Shown: positions 1 to 12,145, numbered from the stretch's first letter. The stretch is 64,000 nucleotides of DNA from Phragmites australis (GCF_958298935.1 NC_084943.1:6644001-6708000), one strand, 5' to 3'. The notes: a model not told the origin generated them from the sequence alone. A program made the numbers and translations.

Positions 1-362
1 TTAGGTCGAAGGGTATGGTGTCTTTTCTTGACACTTCGCACCTCAAGATTTGTAGCGGATTTTCGGCGCTCTCCTCGTAGATTGGTGTGCCCCCTTGTTT
101 TAAAGGGCTACCACACTTCGACGACGAGTTATTCATACTCAAACCAAAGTACATTCTTTCTTGGGAGTATTTCCATATATATTGATGTTTACAAAAGTCA
201 CTGCCTCATTAAAAACCTCACGCCCTAACGAAGGGTTTCCCCTATGAGGAAAAAAGAGTGCAGCTCCCGTACAATTTTTATTACATGAAAGGAAAACAAG
301 ATTACATAAATGTTTCCCTCGTATGGCTGCTTTGCCCAGGGATGCGAGGACTTTCACCGCTA

Positions 363-1524
363 CTACACGTAGAACTTGCGAAGGTTGTCCGCATTCCAAG
401 TATGTGGGAGCTCCTCACCCTCTAGAGTAGCCAAGTGATAGGAACCGGACCTTAACGACCTCTTCACCAAGAAGGGGTTGTCCCACTTGCTTTGCAGTTT
501 TCCCGCGGATGAAGCATTGTTGAGTCTTCGCAGTACTAGATCCCCAGGGGCGAAGTTCTTTAAGGATATTTTCTTATCTCTCCACCTTCTAGTCTCCTCC
601 TGGTATTTGTTCAAGTTTTCAGCAGCATGCATTCTCATTTTCTCAAGTGCATCTTTTTATGTTAATTCTTCGCTTTATGCCGATTCATTTTCGACCCTAA
701 ATGATCTGTTCTTACATTCTTCTAGAGTCATCGCCTCTTCGCCGAAGAGTAGACGAAATGGTGTAAAACTGGTCGGTCTTGTTACTGTTGTTCTTACAGA
801 CCATATGACCTTCAGCATCTCTTTGACCCATTTTCCTTTCGTTTGTCCTTTCCACGGCTCCATTCAACTGTGGGTGATACACAGATGCGAAGTGGATTTT
901 GATTCCCAAGCCTTCGCAGAAATGCCTGAATCCTACACTATCAAATTGGGTGCCATTATCCACGATCACTTCGCGTGGGACTCCGAAGCGGCAGATGATG
1001 TTCTGCCACAAGAATTTTTGGATATTTCTTGATGTTATATTCATGAGCGGCATTGCCGCCACCCATTTGGAGAAGTATTCAACTGCAACGATAGTATAAT
1101 GCAAGTTTCCTGGAGCGGCCGGCAGCTGGCCGACAATGTCGATTCCCCACCACGTTAATGGCCAGATTGGTGGAATGAGCTGTGTCTTCATTGAAGGCCT
1201 GTTTGATCCCTTCGCCTAATACTAGCATTGCGTACAGCTTCAGACTATGCAATCCATATCACTGACCACCTTCGGCCAAAAGAATCCTTGTCTGTATACT
1301 TTTCCAACTAGGGCTCGAGTGCCTACGTGTGAGCCACACAGTCCTCCATGTATTTCTCTCAGCAAACTTTGCCCTTCTTCCTGAGATATGCATCGCAGCA
1401 ATGGTGCATAGACTCCGACCTTGTACAAATCGTTTCCCACAATTTTGTAATTCCTGGCTCTCTGGGCCATGCGCTTCGCTTCAACATTATCTTCGGGCTC
1501 ATAATAGCCATGAAGGTAAGCCAT
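363..1524 (-). pseudogene. Integrase of Tat pol
   Basis: The N-terminal zinc-binding region retains ILREIHGGLCGSHVG-like sequence (here LLREIHGGLCGSHVGTRA). The catalytic core has WWGIDIVGQLP, VDNGTQF and HPQLNGAVERTN, giving the D, D and E residues of the DDE triad. The C-terminal domain at 363-638 has APGDLVLRRLNNASSAGKL and ends with the HTWNADNLRKFYV module typical of Tat. The frame is broken between 1524 and 1191 and again near 712, so it is a relic. Confidence 0.8.
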
Positions 1525-1737
1525 TATGGGAGAGCGCCAATCTTCGCTTTCAATTACAGCAACTAATCATGTCCTCCCCGAAGAGTCCTCTACAGCTGGC
1601 ATACTCAACTTTTGGTATAATACATCTGGCGGTATTGGCAGATTTTGTGTTGTGGCCTTCACGAGGTCATCTGCTTCGAAGTTGTCATTTCTTGATATAC
1701 TCTTGACCGTGAATCCAAGGAAGTGCTTTTCGATGCT

Positions 1738-3614
1738 TCAAACTGATGCCATGTACCGAACAAGTTCTGGTTCTTTTGTCTGAAATGTCTTGTCAATTTG
1801 GCTTGCTATTACTTTAGAGTCCGTCTTAACCAACACCCTTCCGGCGCCCAAAGCTTTCGCCTTGCGAAGGCCAAGGAGGACGGCTTCGTACTCCGTGACA
1901 TTGTTTGTTGATCGAAATTCTAGTCTGGTAGCATATCTTAATTTTACCAACGAAGGTGAAGATAGCACTGCCGCCGCACCTGCTCCTGAAGCCCTCCAGG
2001 CCCCATCACAATATGCCATCCAGACCGGGTCTAACGGTTCTTGTACTATGGCTTCGGCATGCGGTGTCCATTTTGCTACGAAGTTCGCTAATGCCTGGGA
2101 CTTCATTGTTGTTCTTGCAATGAAAACTATCATGAGTGGAGCGATCTCTGCAGCCCATTTTGCAATCCTTCCTGTAGCTTCCTGATTTTCAAACATGTCG
2201 CGAAGGGTCGGGAGGTGGGCACTGTAATCTTGTGAGCCATGAAGTAATGGGGAAGCTTGCGCGATGCCATTACCAGTGCGTATGCCACCTTCTCCATTTC
2301 GGTGTAGAATCTCTTCAGGCCCGCTAGAGCCTCTGACACGTAATATATCGGAAACTGTTGTAGCTTGTTATTTTCTTGCCTCTCCTGCACAAGTATGGCA
2401 TTTACTGCCGAAGGGGATGCTGCTATGTACAACAACAAATCAGCCTCAGGATCGGGACTAGATAGCGTTGTGAGCTTCGTTAGATAATTATTCAGTTTGT
2501 TGAAGGCTTCTTGCAGCTCCGTGCCCCATTTGAATGGGTCGGAGCCTTTTAGCGTCTTGAAGAAAAGTAGGCTTCGTTCTACGGATTTTGTAATGAACTT
2601 ATTTAGTGCCGCCAACCTGCCTACCAGGCGCTGTGCTTGTTTCCTGCTCTGCGGAGGTCTCATGTCAATTATTGCCTGAATTTTCTGGGGTTCTACCTTG
2701 ATGCCCCTCTTCTTCACCAAGAAGCCCAATAGTCTCCTAGATTGTACTCCAAAGGCACATTTTTTGGGGTTTAGCTTTAGGCCTGCGCTTCGCAAGTTTC
2801 CGAAAGTTTCCTGTAGGTCTTCGAGATGTTGGTTCTTTCTGGCACTCTTGACCACTATGTTGTCGACGTATGCCAGGACATTTCACCCTAGTTGTGAATT
2901 TAACACTGTTTGGGCCAACCTGGTGAAGGTAGCACCAACATTTTGAAGGCCAAAGGGCATCGTTACAAAATAGTATATGGCGAAGGAGGTTCTGAAACTT
3001 GTTTTCTCTTCATCCTCCTTCGCCATCCAAACTTGGTGGTACCCAGAGTATGCATCTTGGAAACTCAACATTTCACAACCAGTAGCAGAGTTCACCAGCT
3101 GATCAATTCTTGGTAGTGGGAAATCATCCTTCAGATAGGCTTTGCTTAGGTCTGTGAAGTCTATGCACATTCTCCACTTGCCATTACTTTTTCCTAACTA
3201 GCACTGGGTTTGCTAGCTATTCTGAGTGTAACACTTCACGTACCACACCAGCGTTAAGCAGCTTCTTTACTTCAGCCTTCGTTGCTTCATCCCTCTCTTT
3301 CGAAGCTTTCCGAAGCTTTGCTTCTTTGGCTTCGCACTAGGGTTTACATTTAAAATGTGCTGAATGATTTCCCTACTAACTCCTTGCATATCCTTTGGAG
3401 ACCAGGCAAAGACATCCTCGTTGTTGCGAAGGAAAATTATCAATTCTCGCTGGTTTTCCTCTGGGACCTCCGCCCCGATAATGATTTTTTTATCTGACTT
3501 ATCTAGACACAGCGGCACTATTTTGGTCTCCCCTTCCGGTATAGCCTTCGCCACCTTCTTTACCTTCGGCTGGTCCGCACATTTGCTGAGATCCATCGGA
3601 GGTCCCGTCACCAC
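1738..3614 (-). pseudogene. Reverse transcriptase / RNase H of Tat pol
   Basis: The RT begins with an upstream segment (EVPEENQRELIIFLRNNEDVF) and continues with CIDFTDLSKAYLKDDFPLPR, SFQDAYSGYHQ and MPFGLQNVGATF. An in-frame TGA at 2883-2885 (CGA to TGA) interrupts just before the active site, which reads AYVDNIVVKS: the second catalytic Asp of YVDD is Asn. RNase H follows, with AYCDGAWR near 2060 and TEYEAVLLGLRKAK near 1900. Both the stop and the D-to-N change would abolish activity. Frame also changes near 3200 and near 2150. Confidence 0.8.
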
Positions 3615-3623
3615 ATGGACATT

Positions 3624-4268
3624 TCATCGACCTGGAGTGATTCCCACTTCGATCCTACGGGCCACTTGTTGATCTCTGAGCACTGTTATGACGCCTCCAG
3701 GACTTGGCATCTTCATACATAGATATGCATGGTGCGGTATTGCTCCAAATGTGTTTAGGACTCCTCGCCTGAATATTGCATTATAGGGATAGTTGATATC
3801 GACCACATCGAAGGTAATGTCCTCCGTCCGGAAATTTGACCCTTCGCCAAATGACACCGGGATTGTTATCTTTCCCAAAGTGATGATTGCGTTTCCGCTG
3901 AAGCCTAGTAGTGGAGACCCAACCTGGTCAAGGTCGCTTCGTCGTAAACCCATTTTGTCAAAGGCATCCGCAAAGATGATATCTACCGAGCTTCCGCCAT
4001 CTATCAGGATTCTATACACTTCATTTCCTAAAATGTTTGCTGTAACCACGAAGGCGTCCATGTGTGGGTAATCTAGAACCATCATGTCATCCTGTAAGAG
4101 TGTAATGGGCACATTGGACCACCTTGAGTGAACATAAATTGGCCCTACGCCGACGTGGTTAACCCTTCGCACATATTCTTTTCGCCGCCTCTTCAATTCT
4201 GTCTCCTGATTCGATCCTCCAGAGATTTCCAACATCGCAGTTCTGATTTTTTCCCCATGCTTTGCCAT
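3624..4268 (-). pseudogene. Aspartic protease region of Tat pol
   Basis: The open segment contains [18 protein letters not shown], the D-G-G/S active-site motif of plant Ty3/gypsy proteases. After it comes the flap-like [29 protein letters not shown] region (split here: [15 protein letters not shown], then [12 protein letters not shown]) and an [12 protein letters not shown] segment. It would process the Gag-Pol polyprotein. The catalytic Asp is present, but the frame ends before the reverse transcriptase, so the polyprotein cannot be made intact. Confidence 0.75.
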
Positions 4269-4329
4269 TCCTGAACTGTGTGGCGTGGTGCACGAGTCTT
4301 GCTTGATCGAAGGATTGCTTCGCTAAGCT

Positions 4330-5818
4330 TTCTTTCATGGCCATGACCTATGGGCACTGCTTAGTTCTATGACCAGCGCCTTCACCATGTAACCCGCAGT
4401 AGAATGTGGCCGACTCTTGCGGAGCCCATCCACCTCGACCTCCTTGGCCTCGGCCTCTGCCACTTCAGCCTCCTTGAGTAGCCCCACTTTGCCCTTCGCT
4501 TATCGCTTGAGGAACTTCGACTGGCCCGGAGTCTATCTGGTTGACCTATTTTTCCTTTGTTGTATACTCGGATGCTTTGGCTTTTCTCACATGCCTCAAT
4601 CGGTCTCTTGAGTGGCCAATGCCTACTTCTCTGGCCGATGTATTTGTTTTTAGTGCTTTCGAGGCTACCATTCATTCTTCCTCCGAAGGTGATCGAGCTT
4701 CGACCTTGCGTATTCTTCCATCTTATTGAGCAGCTCTTGTACACTTCCTGGCCTCTTTCTTGTAAGATTTCCTACCAGAAGTCCTCCTCTGATTCCCTAT
4801 ATGGCGGCATCGATGATTGTATCTTCGCTCAGCCCTTTCGCCTGACAGCGGATGTGTACGAAGCAATGCATATAGCTCTGCAATGTCCCCATTGGCTACT
4901 GCTTCAGTGCGAAGAGGTCACTTGTGGTAATCTTGTCTGCCTGATTTCCTTGGAAATTGCTGTATAGGGCGTTGCGTAGTTGCTCCCATGGATAAATGGA
5001 TCCTTCAATCCCTTTTACAGCCAATACGAAGGCCTTCGCTAGTGTTGTGTCATCTCCTCCAACGGATTCGACTGTCGCCTCCAAACTCATTACAAATTCT
5101 CTTAGATCTGACTCTCCTCAAACATTACTACTCTAGACATCTTGAAGCCCGAAGGCCATGGCTGGTTCTGCAAGCCAATGGAGAGTGGAGACTCTGGATC
5201 GCCTATGCATGACCGTCGCCGAAGGTCCTGCGCCAGTCATGTTGTGATTTCTAATGGTGTCACATGGCGAGCTGTTTCCTCTGTGCGATGCAGCATATCG
5301 ATCTCTTCTTGCATTTTCTCGAGTGTTTTTCTAGCTTTCTCTGCTCGCTTGCGATATTCCGCGGCTTTCTGACTTGCCGCCAGGCTATCCAGCATGCGCT
5401 TTTTCTGTGCAATCTGCCTCTCCAGTTCTTCGCCTTCCAGCTTGGCTGTTCTTTTCTCCTGTGTCTCATCTTTGTCTTTGTATTCTGTGAAGTCATCCAA
5501 GTCTTCCCACTCTTCATCTTGGGCCTTGCCTCGCTCTTCTGCCGAAGCCTTGAAGCGAGCACAAGCGTTAGTTTCTATGACCCGCACTGCTGCTGTGTTT
5601 TCCTGGACGGCCGCTCCGTGCCTGTCTCAGTTGTCTCCTGGGGGCGCGACATCAACACCGTAGTGTTGTTCGCGCTCACCGGAAGCTCTTCCGGCCGAAG
5701 CGTTGCTTGAGCCTGGTACCACCGAAGGGGGCCTTTCGATCGAAGCTCCGACTGCAGCCGAAGGCTCCAGCAATGTCTCTGATGTACCAAGTGGCTTCGT
5801 CTTCTTTTTGGGTGGCAT
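4330..5818 (-). pseudogene. gag of Tat element (broken)
   Basis: Structural capsid/nucleocapsid gene of the element. The likely start is the ATG at 5818 (MPPKKKTKPLGTSE), just inside the LTR. A charged, probably coiled-coil stretch lies at 5240-5587 (KRTAKLEGEELERQIAQKKR). The C-terminal knuckle near 4345-4400 reads YCGLHGEGAGHRTKQCP, a Cys-His-Cys pattern of the kind seen in Tat gag. In-frame TGA codons interrupt it at 5627-5629 and 5237-5239, and the middle portion changes frame. Both stops fit CGA to TGA. It reads into the protease region without a clear boundary. Confidence 0.7.
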
Positions 5819-5855
5819 AGCTTCGGTCCGTTCGATCCCCATGGTTGGCACCAAC

Positions 5856-6456
5856 TGTTGGAACTGCTAACCCCAAACAAAGAAGGCCTTCGTTCTAGGG
5901 AAAGCCGAAGGCTCCTGGGTGTGACACGTGTTATGGGTAAATAATCTTGATTTCTCCCCTCACTTCATGTACAGTATGACCCTATTTATAGACCGTACCC
6001 AACCACCTCACATTAGGATTTACAGTTTAACCATCTCAACTGCCACATTCCCAGCATATTCGGGGGCGTTATGGTACAATTAAGTACATTTGCATAATTA
6101 CAACTGTGACCTGGGCAGTTAAGTGGGCCTCGATGTCCATTTGTGGTCTTTGGCCCCTCTCCGGCTTTTAGCTGAAGGTTCGCCACGACCTTCACTCCGG
6201 CCCTCTACCGCCGTGGGTCAACCTTCGCCCACTCCGGTGAGCGGAATCACCGATCAACCTTCGGCTTCCGACCAAAGGCCTGCCGCAGCCTTCACCTACG
6301 CGGGCGGCGAGGTCGTAGACCCACCTTCAGGCTCCAACCTAAGGTCCACCGTGGCCCTTGCCTGCACGGATGGGGGAGGTTGCAGACCAACCTTCAGGCT
6401 CCGACCGAAGGTCCGCTTTGGCCTTCGCCTGTATTTCCTGAAACATCACTGCAACA
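5856..6456 (-). repeat. 5' LTR of the Tat element
   Basis: 601 bp with TGTTG...CAACA ends on the plus strand, inferred from the TG/CA rule and from the primer-binding-like sequence that abuts its low end. A minus-strand TATA box (GGTCTATAAATAGGG) lies near 5980-5994. No second LTR is in the window, so the boundaries are not confirmed by a partner copy. The upstream half holds many short CTTCGGC/GAAGG-type repeats. Confidence 0.65.
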
Positions 6457-6524
6457 CTCATTAATGCTCAGCCACCAATAGACTTTGACTTGCCATACGA
6501 AGTGGGGCGAGAGATCATCCCCAA

Positions 6525-7165
6525 CATTGGGAAGTGTCATATACCTGATTAATGGACTTACATAATGGTGATGATGAACTTGATATAGTAACATGGAACC
6601 CTAGGACTTGGGCAAGGAGGTGGTTTGATTATGATGGTTTATGTGGTGGGCTTGTAGATATATTCCAAGCAGTGGAATTAGGTTTTGTTGATTGGTTATT
6701 TTCCTGTTGTATAGTCTTTGCCCAAGTATAACATATAAGGACCGGTTCGTGGAGCAACAACCCAAGAAATACCGTACTAAACACGAGGCCAATATGGGTA
6801 AGGTTTGGTATATCAATTAGACATCTGGCTGGCATTTGTTGGAGTACTAGGACCTAATTCATAGACCATGCTTCATAGTGATTCTCCTGGCGGTACACCA
6901 CTGACATGTGTTAAGTGTTTCACGAACACGGCAACATGGAAATCACAACTCATGGCTAAAAGTTGGACAACCTCTGCAGAGTGTAAAACTGTTATAACAG
7001 TTGCACCCACGGTTACAGGAGACTTGGATCCTCACATGATTAGTTGGTAGTGGAATAGTTTTGGTTTTGGTTATAGTACAGCGAATACTAGATGGTTAAG
7101 GGTACAAGGTGGGGAACCTTGTATGCTAGTTGTTGGGTGATTTGGGTTATATTCACTTAAACAGC
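6525..7165. repeat. LTR-like unclassified repeat, copy 1
   Basis: About 640 bp that aligns by eye with 32693-33350. Shared landmarks in the same order are GTGTCATATA.CTGATTAATGG, ATGGAACCCTA.GACTTGGGC, CATATAAGGACCGGTTCGTGG and CTCTGCAGAGTGTAAAA. It has no coding capacity. It is a fragment of an LTR or untranslated region of an unidentified grass retroelement, truncated on the right by the Copia LTR that follows. Confidence 0.7.
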
Positions 7166-8070
7166 TATTTAATGCTTTTCAGTTACACTACTCTCGGTAC
7201 ACGATTGGATCACTCCTTGATCCACTCTCTAGGTTGCGACACCTAGCAACACTTTTCTCTATGCCTATAAGCACTAATCACTCTCTAATAGTGTGCTTAA
7301 TTACCTTGGATGAACACTTTAAGCACCTTAATGGCTTGGATGTCTTTTCAAGTGTGTATGAGATTCTCTGGACTCCATCAGCCGCTTCAAATGAAAAAGT
7401 GGAGAGGTATTTATAGCCTCAACCCCACGAACTAGCTATTGCCCCAATGGCTTAACTTAACTGTGAACACTGGATGGTCTGGTGTACACAATCTTGTCAT
7501 AAATTGCTTCGGTGATCTTCAAATCACTACACCGGATCATCCGATGAGTTTATATCTCCTTCACCGAGACACCAAGTCATGAAAAATGTTCTGGTGTGTT
7601 GAACACCTCAACACCAGACCATCCGATGACTTGAACTTCATCTCGTTTGAAAAAATCCAATGTTCCGTTAAATGCTCCGGTGTTCTTACTCTTCTAACAC
7701 CGGACCATCCGTAGTACATAACTTCAATGTTCTTCAAAAATCAACCCCTCTGTTAAATACTCTGGTGTGATTTTAACTTCCTTCACCAAACAATCCGATG
7801 AAGTCTTCTTGTTTCTGCACAGAACACAAAATGGCTCCAGTGTGTATAGCTCTCTGAGCACTGGACCTTCCAGCGTAGTCAATTTTCCTGGGACTTCTTC
7901 CAATTCAACCGAACTTTGTCCTGGCTACAATGGCTTCCTCATGTATTACATCCATGAGACTACCAACATATATTCTTGACAAACATGTTAGTCCTAATGA
8001 CTATATTCTCATTAATCATCAAAATCACAATCATGACCTGATAGGGTCATTTTCGCTATAGTTGTTTTCA
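7166..8070 (-). repeat. Copia LTR fragment, Maximus/SIRE-like
   Basis: Non-coding. Four degenerate copies of a motif close to CACCGGACCATCCGATGA lie near 7530, 7610, 7700 and 7785, as in LTRs of grass Maximus/SIRE (Opie-like) elements. A minus-strand TATA-like sequence (GGCTATAAATACC) is at about 7405-7417. The right end (TCATTAATCATCAAAATCAC) resembles the start of such LTRs read on the minus strand. No internal Copia sequence adjoins it, so it is a solo or truncated LTR. Assignment is from memory of the family. Confidence 0.55.
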
Positions 8071-8074
8071 AGAG

Positions 8075-8860
8075 AGCAAGTCATGTAGATAGGCAATATA
8101 CTTGTCTACCAAGTGAGTAAGAATGGCAATTTATTGCAGATGTTGTAGAAAGTTTTGGACTATTTAATGACATAACTGAATTATTTTCTTGAACTGAGTA
8201 TGTCACTGCTAATATTTACTTCACCAAAATTTATGATATTAGAACAAAAATCATGCAATGGTAGACTTGTGACAATCCAATAGTACAAGCCATGTCAGCT
8301 AAATATGATATTTGATAAATATTGGTCCGACATTGAAGGACTAATGGGAATTGCAACTGTTCTTAATCCTCGATTCAAACTTTAATGTTGCTTATGTGTT
8401 TTGAGTAGTTACTTGCTACAGCTAGTAAAGTTTGTGAGGATAGGGTTGCTGCAGTCGAAGACTTATTAAGTGAATTGATGTTGAGTATCATGTGGAAGGG
8501 AATGAAGATAACACCGAATCATTGACTTCTTCACTTGGCAATATGAACTTCTTATCTTCCTTCAGTGCATGTGTTGTAAGTAAAAGGCCAGTAGACATGT
8601 GGTTTAAATCTGAGGTAGACTGCTAGTTGGAGGATGAATTGGTTCCGTTAGCAATAAAGAACTTCAAGGTTTTAGATTGGTGGAAGGTAGTGGGAACACG
8701 TTATCCTACTTTAAGGTGGATAGCAAAGGATAATTTTGCAATTCCTGTTACCACAGTATCTTTAGAATATGCTTTCAGCACTAATGGGAGAGTTATTAGC
8801 GAGTATTGCAACAAGCTCACTTCTCAGTTGTTGGAGTCTGTAATGTGCACACAAAACTAG
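8075..8860 (+). pseudogene. hAT (Ac-like) transposase remnant, C-terminal part
   Basis: Degenerate plus-strand coding sequence. From 8118 one reads EWQFIADVVESFGLFNDITE after small corrections. Near 8310 comes DKYWSDIEGLMGIATVLNPRFK, the conserved block before the dimerisation region (split: DKYWSDIEGLMG / IATVLNPRFK). At 8627-8860 an open stretch reads LDWWKVVGTRYPTLRWIAKD then FAIPVTTVSLEYAFSTNGRV, the hAT C-terminal dimerisation domain. Stops occur at several points and the N-terminal half (BED zinc finger, first catalytic Asp) is absent. It is related to the hAT fragment at 63.5-64.0 kb. Confidence 0.8.
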
Positions 8861-9655
8861 ATTCAAAACAAGTACAAAGGTATATCTTTTGTGCAATTTA
8901 TAGTTTCTTACTGTTGCGAACTAAGTCTTTATTTTTATTTTGTTGTTGATGAGAAAGAAAAGCAACCTGATAGCTTTTGGCATTGTCTCCAAGATATTTA
9001 AGAGGGCCTTCATGTGAATCATGTGATTTTTCATATTTAGTAACATTTGTTTCTTTTTGTGCCACATAGTTAACTTATTTCTTTTGCCACCTAGTTAACT
9101 TGTTTGTGGCCTCATGTTGTCATGCATGAACTTGCACTTTGAGCCTCCTTGGGATGTGGGATTTTGGTTATACAGCAATACAAGTGCAATATCCTTTGTA
9201 CAATTGCAAGAAATTGTTTATGGATCTCTTTAGTTGTAATAACTAGTATATTATGAATTTGTAATAGCTAGTATCTTTTAAATTTGATGGAATAATGGTT
9301 GATGTAATATGGTATTAAGCTATGTGATATGCTACTTGTATGCACTATTAATCTATTAGTCTTATGCACTATTTATGTGGCCAAATTTGCATCTAATATA
9401 TATGTTGTTTATGCTGTTATTTTGTTGTTGCTCGCTGCTATGTCTTTATACTTTTATTATAATAATGACTGTTGTGTGATATTGAGTGTGGGTAATTAAT
9501 CCATCGGGTACCCATTAACTGCATGGGTATGAGTACGGATAAAAATTGTACCTATGTGCGGGTATAGATATTGAAGCAGATAAGTTTGTTTGAGATGGAT
9601 ATAGGTATAGAGTGATATTATCTGACGGTTCTGAACTCATTTCCATCCCTAACTA
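8861..9655. other. 3' untranslated part of the hAT element
   Basis: AT-rich, non-coding. It contains CGGGTACCCATTAACTGCATG and further GGGTA/GGATAT repeats, and ends in TTTCCATCCCTA at about 9640-9652. This resembles the inverse of the (C/T)AGGGATGG termini of many plant hAT elements. I infer the right terminus there but see no matching left terminus or target duplication. Confidence 0.45.
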
Positions 9656-10128
9656 CATCACTCCTAGCTTATATTAGTTTCTACCATCACATACACCGAT
9701 TGGTACTGGAACACAATATAATGGAAATGACGACAAACAACTAACTGTATCTTCGTCAATAGTTTGCTATTGTTTATTAGCTTCCCATGCTGAACAAGAT
9801 AGCCGTATAGGTTGCTGAGTATGATATATGAAGAAGTCCATTAATAACTCTCGTGTGTTGCAAGAAGATCAAGCCTGGGATAATGTTTCGTTTTCATGAT
9901 GACTCGATAACGAAGACTAATCCTACAAAAGTACAAAAGTATAGGACACAAAGTAACGGAAGGAATTTCCATGTATAACCAGTAATCAATATTTTCCTCT
10001 CGGAAAAAAGTTGTCATCTGATGCTCTTTACGTCACTTAATTAACGTTGAGTCTGGAGTTCGAGCTTATCAAGCCCATGCAACACTAGTAATCTACTTGA
10101 AAACAATATCTTGTACTCCCCTATTCAA

Positions 10129-10130
<2 letters not shown>
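9656..10130. other. Non-coding stretch, nothing recognised
   Basis: No ORF of interest, no recognisable repeat family and no RNA gene seen. Confidence 0.5.

Positions 10131-10223
<93 letters not shown>
10131..10223. repeat. (AT)n microsatellite
   Basis: About 46 uninterrupted AT units. The length is likely to be polymorphic and hard to assemble. Confidence 0.98.
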
Positions 10224-10225
<2 letters not shown>

Positions 10226-11245
10226 ATCATTGAACACGACATGTTCTCCCATAACTAACTTTGAGCATTAACTTAGTTCAATGTTACATGTTACGAAAAA
10301 TGTATAAACATTACATTTTGTATGTACTTGCCATGATCAACCTACGGTAATATATATTTTCATGTGACCAATCTGAATAGTCGAAGTTAAGAAAATTTAG
10401 CCGCTCAGATTCTAAAACGTCGTATATTTCTAAGCAGGCGAGTCGTTCTTTTGATCAATGGTAAAATTCAAACTCAGAGACAAACAACTGCAAAGAGTCT
10501 ATCAGCAACATGAGTCCCATACGAAAAGCATATGTACTTTGTGTGGTCAAAGCATGCATATATACGGAGTACCATAAGATAAATGTGAAGTTGCGCCATA
10601 TATTTATCTGTTTTTGCACGTTTCAATTTTTTCGCAGTCAATGCATTGCACGGACGAAATGAAATCTAGTCAAACAAAATGTTAATCTTGAATACAAGTC
10701 ATCCTTGGTCTCTTTCAAACAATCATCACGCGGTAGTCTTATGAATCAACCAAAGAAAATTTCCAGTGCGATTAATGATTACATAGAATCTATGGAATAA
10801 TGCATGCTTGGATATATACTATCTGTTCATCAGGGATTTACACGTCAGTGACAGCCAAGCATTACATTCCAGACTGTGGGAATGACAATGTTCGCGATAG
10901 AGTAAGATAGAATGGCATGTAGACATGTCTATTATTATTTCTAACCATTAAAAAGTATGTAACAGGTTTATACTAAATTCGTTTTCTATTAAGCAAAGAT
11001 GTGCAAATATTTTGCATGTTGTTCACGAGGGATGACAAGTGAACACACGTATTATAATGCTACAAGTAACCCGACGGATTCCCGCTAGAATATAACTTGG
11101 CCTCGATTACAGATGATCCTTGAAAACATCAGCTTGTTCACGTGATCAAATCTTACTTGTAAAACTTACAGTTGTTTTGTATTTAGTAAATTGATTTTTC
11201 ATCTATACATAGAGTAGAATTTACTGAAAAATCCTCAGGAGCGCA
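10224..11245. other. AT-rich non-coding stretch
   Basis: I see no coding region or known element here. It ends at the CACTA terminus at 11246. Confidence 0.5.
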
Positions 11246-11427
11246 CACTACAACAGAAATAGCCATCCAAGCTAGATTATCAGTATCGGCTAGGATAGAA
11301 CTGGTACTGATGAAATATCACTATCAGTTCATACCTTCCCGCGCTCGATCATCGATTGAGCCAGGTTGAACCGGCAGTGATACCTTAGTGCCGGTTGATA
11401 ATAATGAGCCTGCACTGATATACACCT
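11246..11427. repeat. Left terminal and subterminal region of CACTA A
   Basis: CACTA terminus followed by degenerate TATCAGT.CCGG.T units in both orientations. In the Spm system such subterminal repeats bind the TNPA-type protein and are needed for transposition. Confidence 0.75.
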
Positions 11428-12145
11428 GCAAATGCTACAGTCCACAAATCCAACAAAGTCAGAGGATTTGATTGCAAGAGAACACAGAGATAATTTCAGC
11501 ATTTGTTTACGTAGATACATGATGGATAAAGCTACAAAGGATGCACTGTTGGAAATACTGGCTAATGTAACGTCAACTACGATTCATACATACAAAGCAT
11601 ACAACATTAACGGTTATACATTTTATACGAGAGCACAAGACAACAAGAGTACAAACCAAAATAGTGGTATCCGTATTGATGCCTACGATCGCGATGGCAA
11701 TAGGGAGACCTACTATGGATTCATAGTGGAGATTTGAGAGCTTTAATATGAAGAACAGTTGAAGATCCCCTTTTTCGGTGCCAATGAGTCAGGCTCCTAG
11801 GTGAAGTGAAAACTAGCAAGTACCGTATGACTACCGTCAACCTCAAACTTGTCGGATATAGGGAAGAACCATTCGTGCATGCCAAAGATGTTACTCAAGT
11901 CTTCTATATAAATGAAACAGACCCAGTTAACAAGAAGGAGCGCCATGTGATTCTTAAAGGAAAAAGAAAGATAGTCAGTGTTAAGGATATCATCGACGAC
12001 GAAGACTGCAATCATTCAACAACCTGCCTCCTTTCGGAGAGAATGTCGACCTGCCTCCTTTCGGAGAGAATGTCGACCTGCCTCTTATTGATGATATTGA
12101 GGAACCTACCTACATACGCTACAATCATAATGAAACTATGATCGT
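11428..12145 (+). pseudogene. 3' fragment of TNP2 transposase (DUF4216 region) in CACTA A
   Basis: Collinear with 21100-21800 of element C. Shared protein stretches include STTIHTYKAYNINGYTFYTR, DNKSTNQNSGIR and GNRETYYGF (compare the C copy). Everything upstream (TAM, Transposase_21 and DUF4218 regions) is missing, and the copy starts within a codon context that has no initiator. Stops and frame changes occur, for example after the YYGFIVEI segment at 11735. This fragment shows that element A descends from a TNP2-bearing parent by internal deletion. Confidence 0.8.
12021..12074 (+). repeat. 27-bp tandem duplication in the TNP2 fragment
   Basis: Two identical 27-bp units, each starting ACCTGCCTCCTTTCGGAGAG and ending AATGTCG, followed by a third partial unit. 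Element C has only one copy at the equivalent place (about 21700). The length is divisible by three, so the frame is kept. Confidence 0.9.

Larger units (their letters stand above)
1..6456 (-). mobile_element. Ty3/gypsy retrotransposon, Tat (RIRE2-like) lineage, 3' end outside window
   Basis: A decayed minus-strand LTR retrotransposon. Reading leftward from 6456 come the 5' LTR, primer-binding region, gag, aspartic protease, reverse transcriptase, RNase H and integrase, the Ty3/gypsy order. Lineage is judged from the integrase end (GDLVLRR then HTWNADNLRKFYV) and from the sequence just inside the LTR (GTTGGTGCCAACCATGGGG on the minus strand), which resembles the GGCGCCCACCGTGGGG context of Tat/RIRE2 elements. 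Every domain carries stops or frame changes, so it is not autonomous. The 3' LTR must lie left of position 1. Confidence 0.85.

Noticed and set aside
478..1032. 184-codon plus-strand ORF
   Set aside because: Antisense shadow of the Tat integrase.
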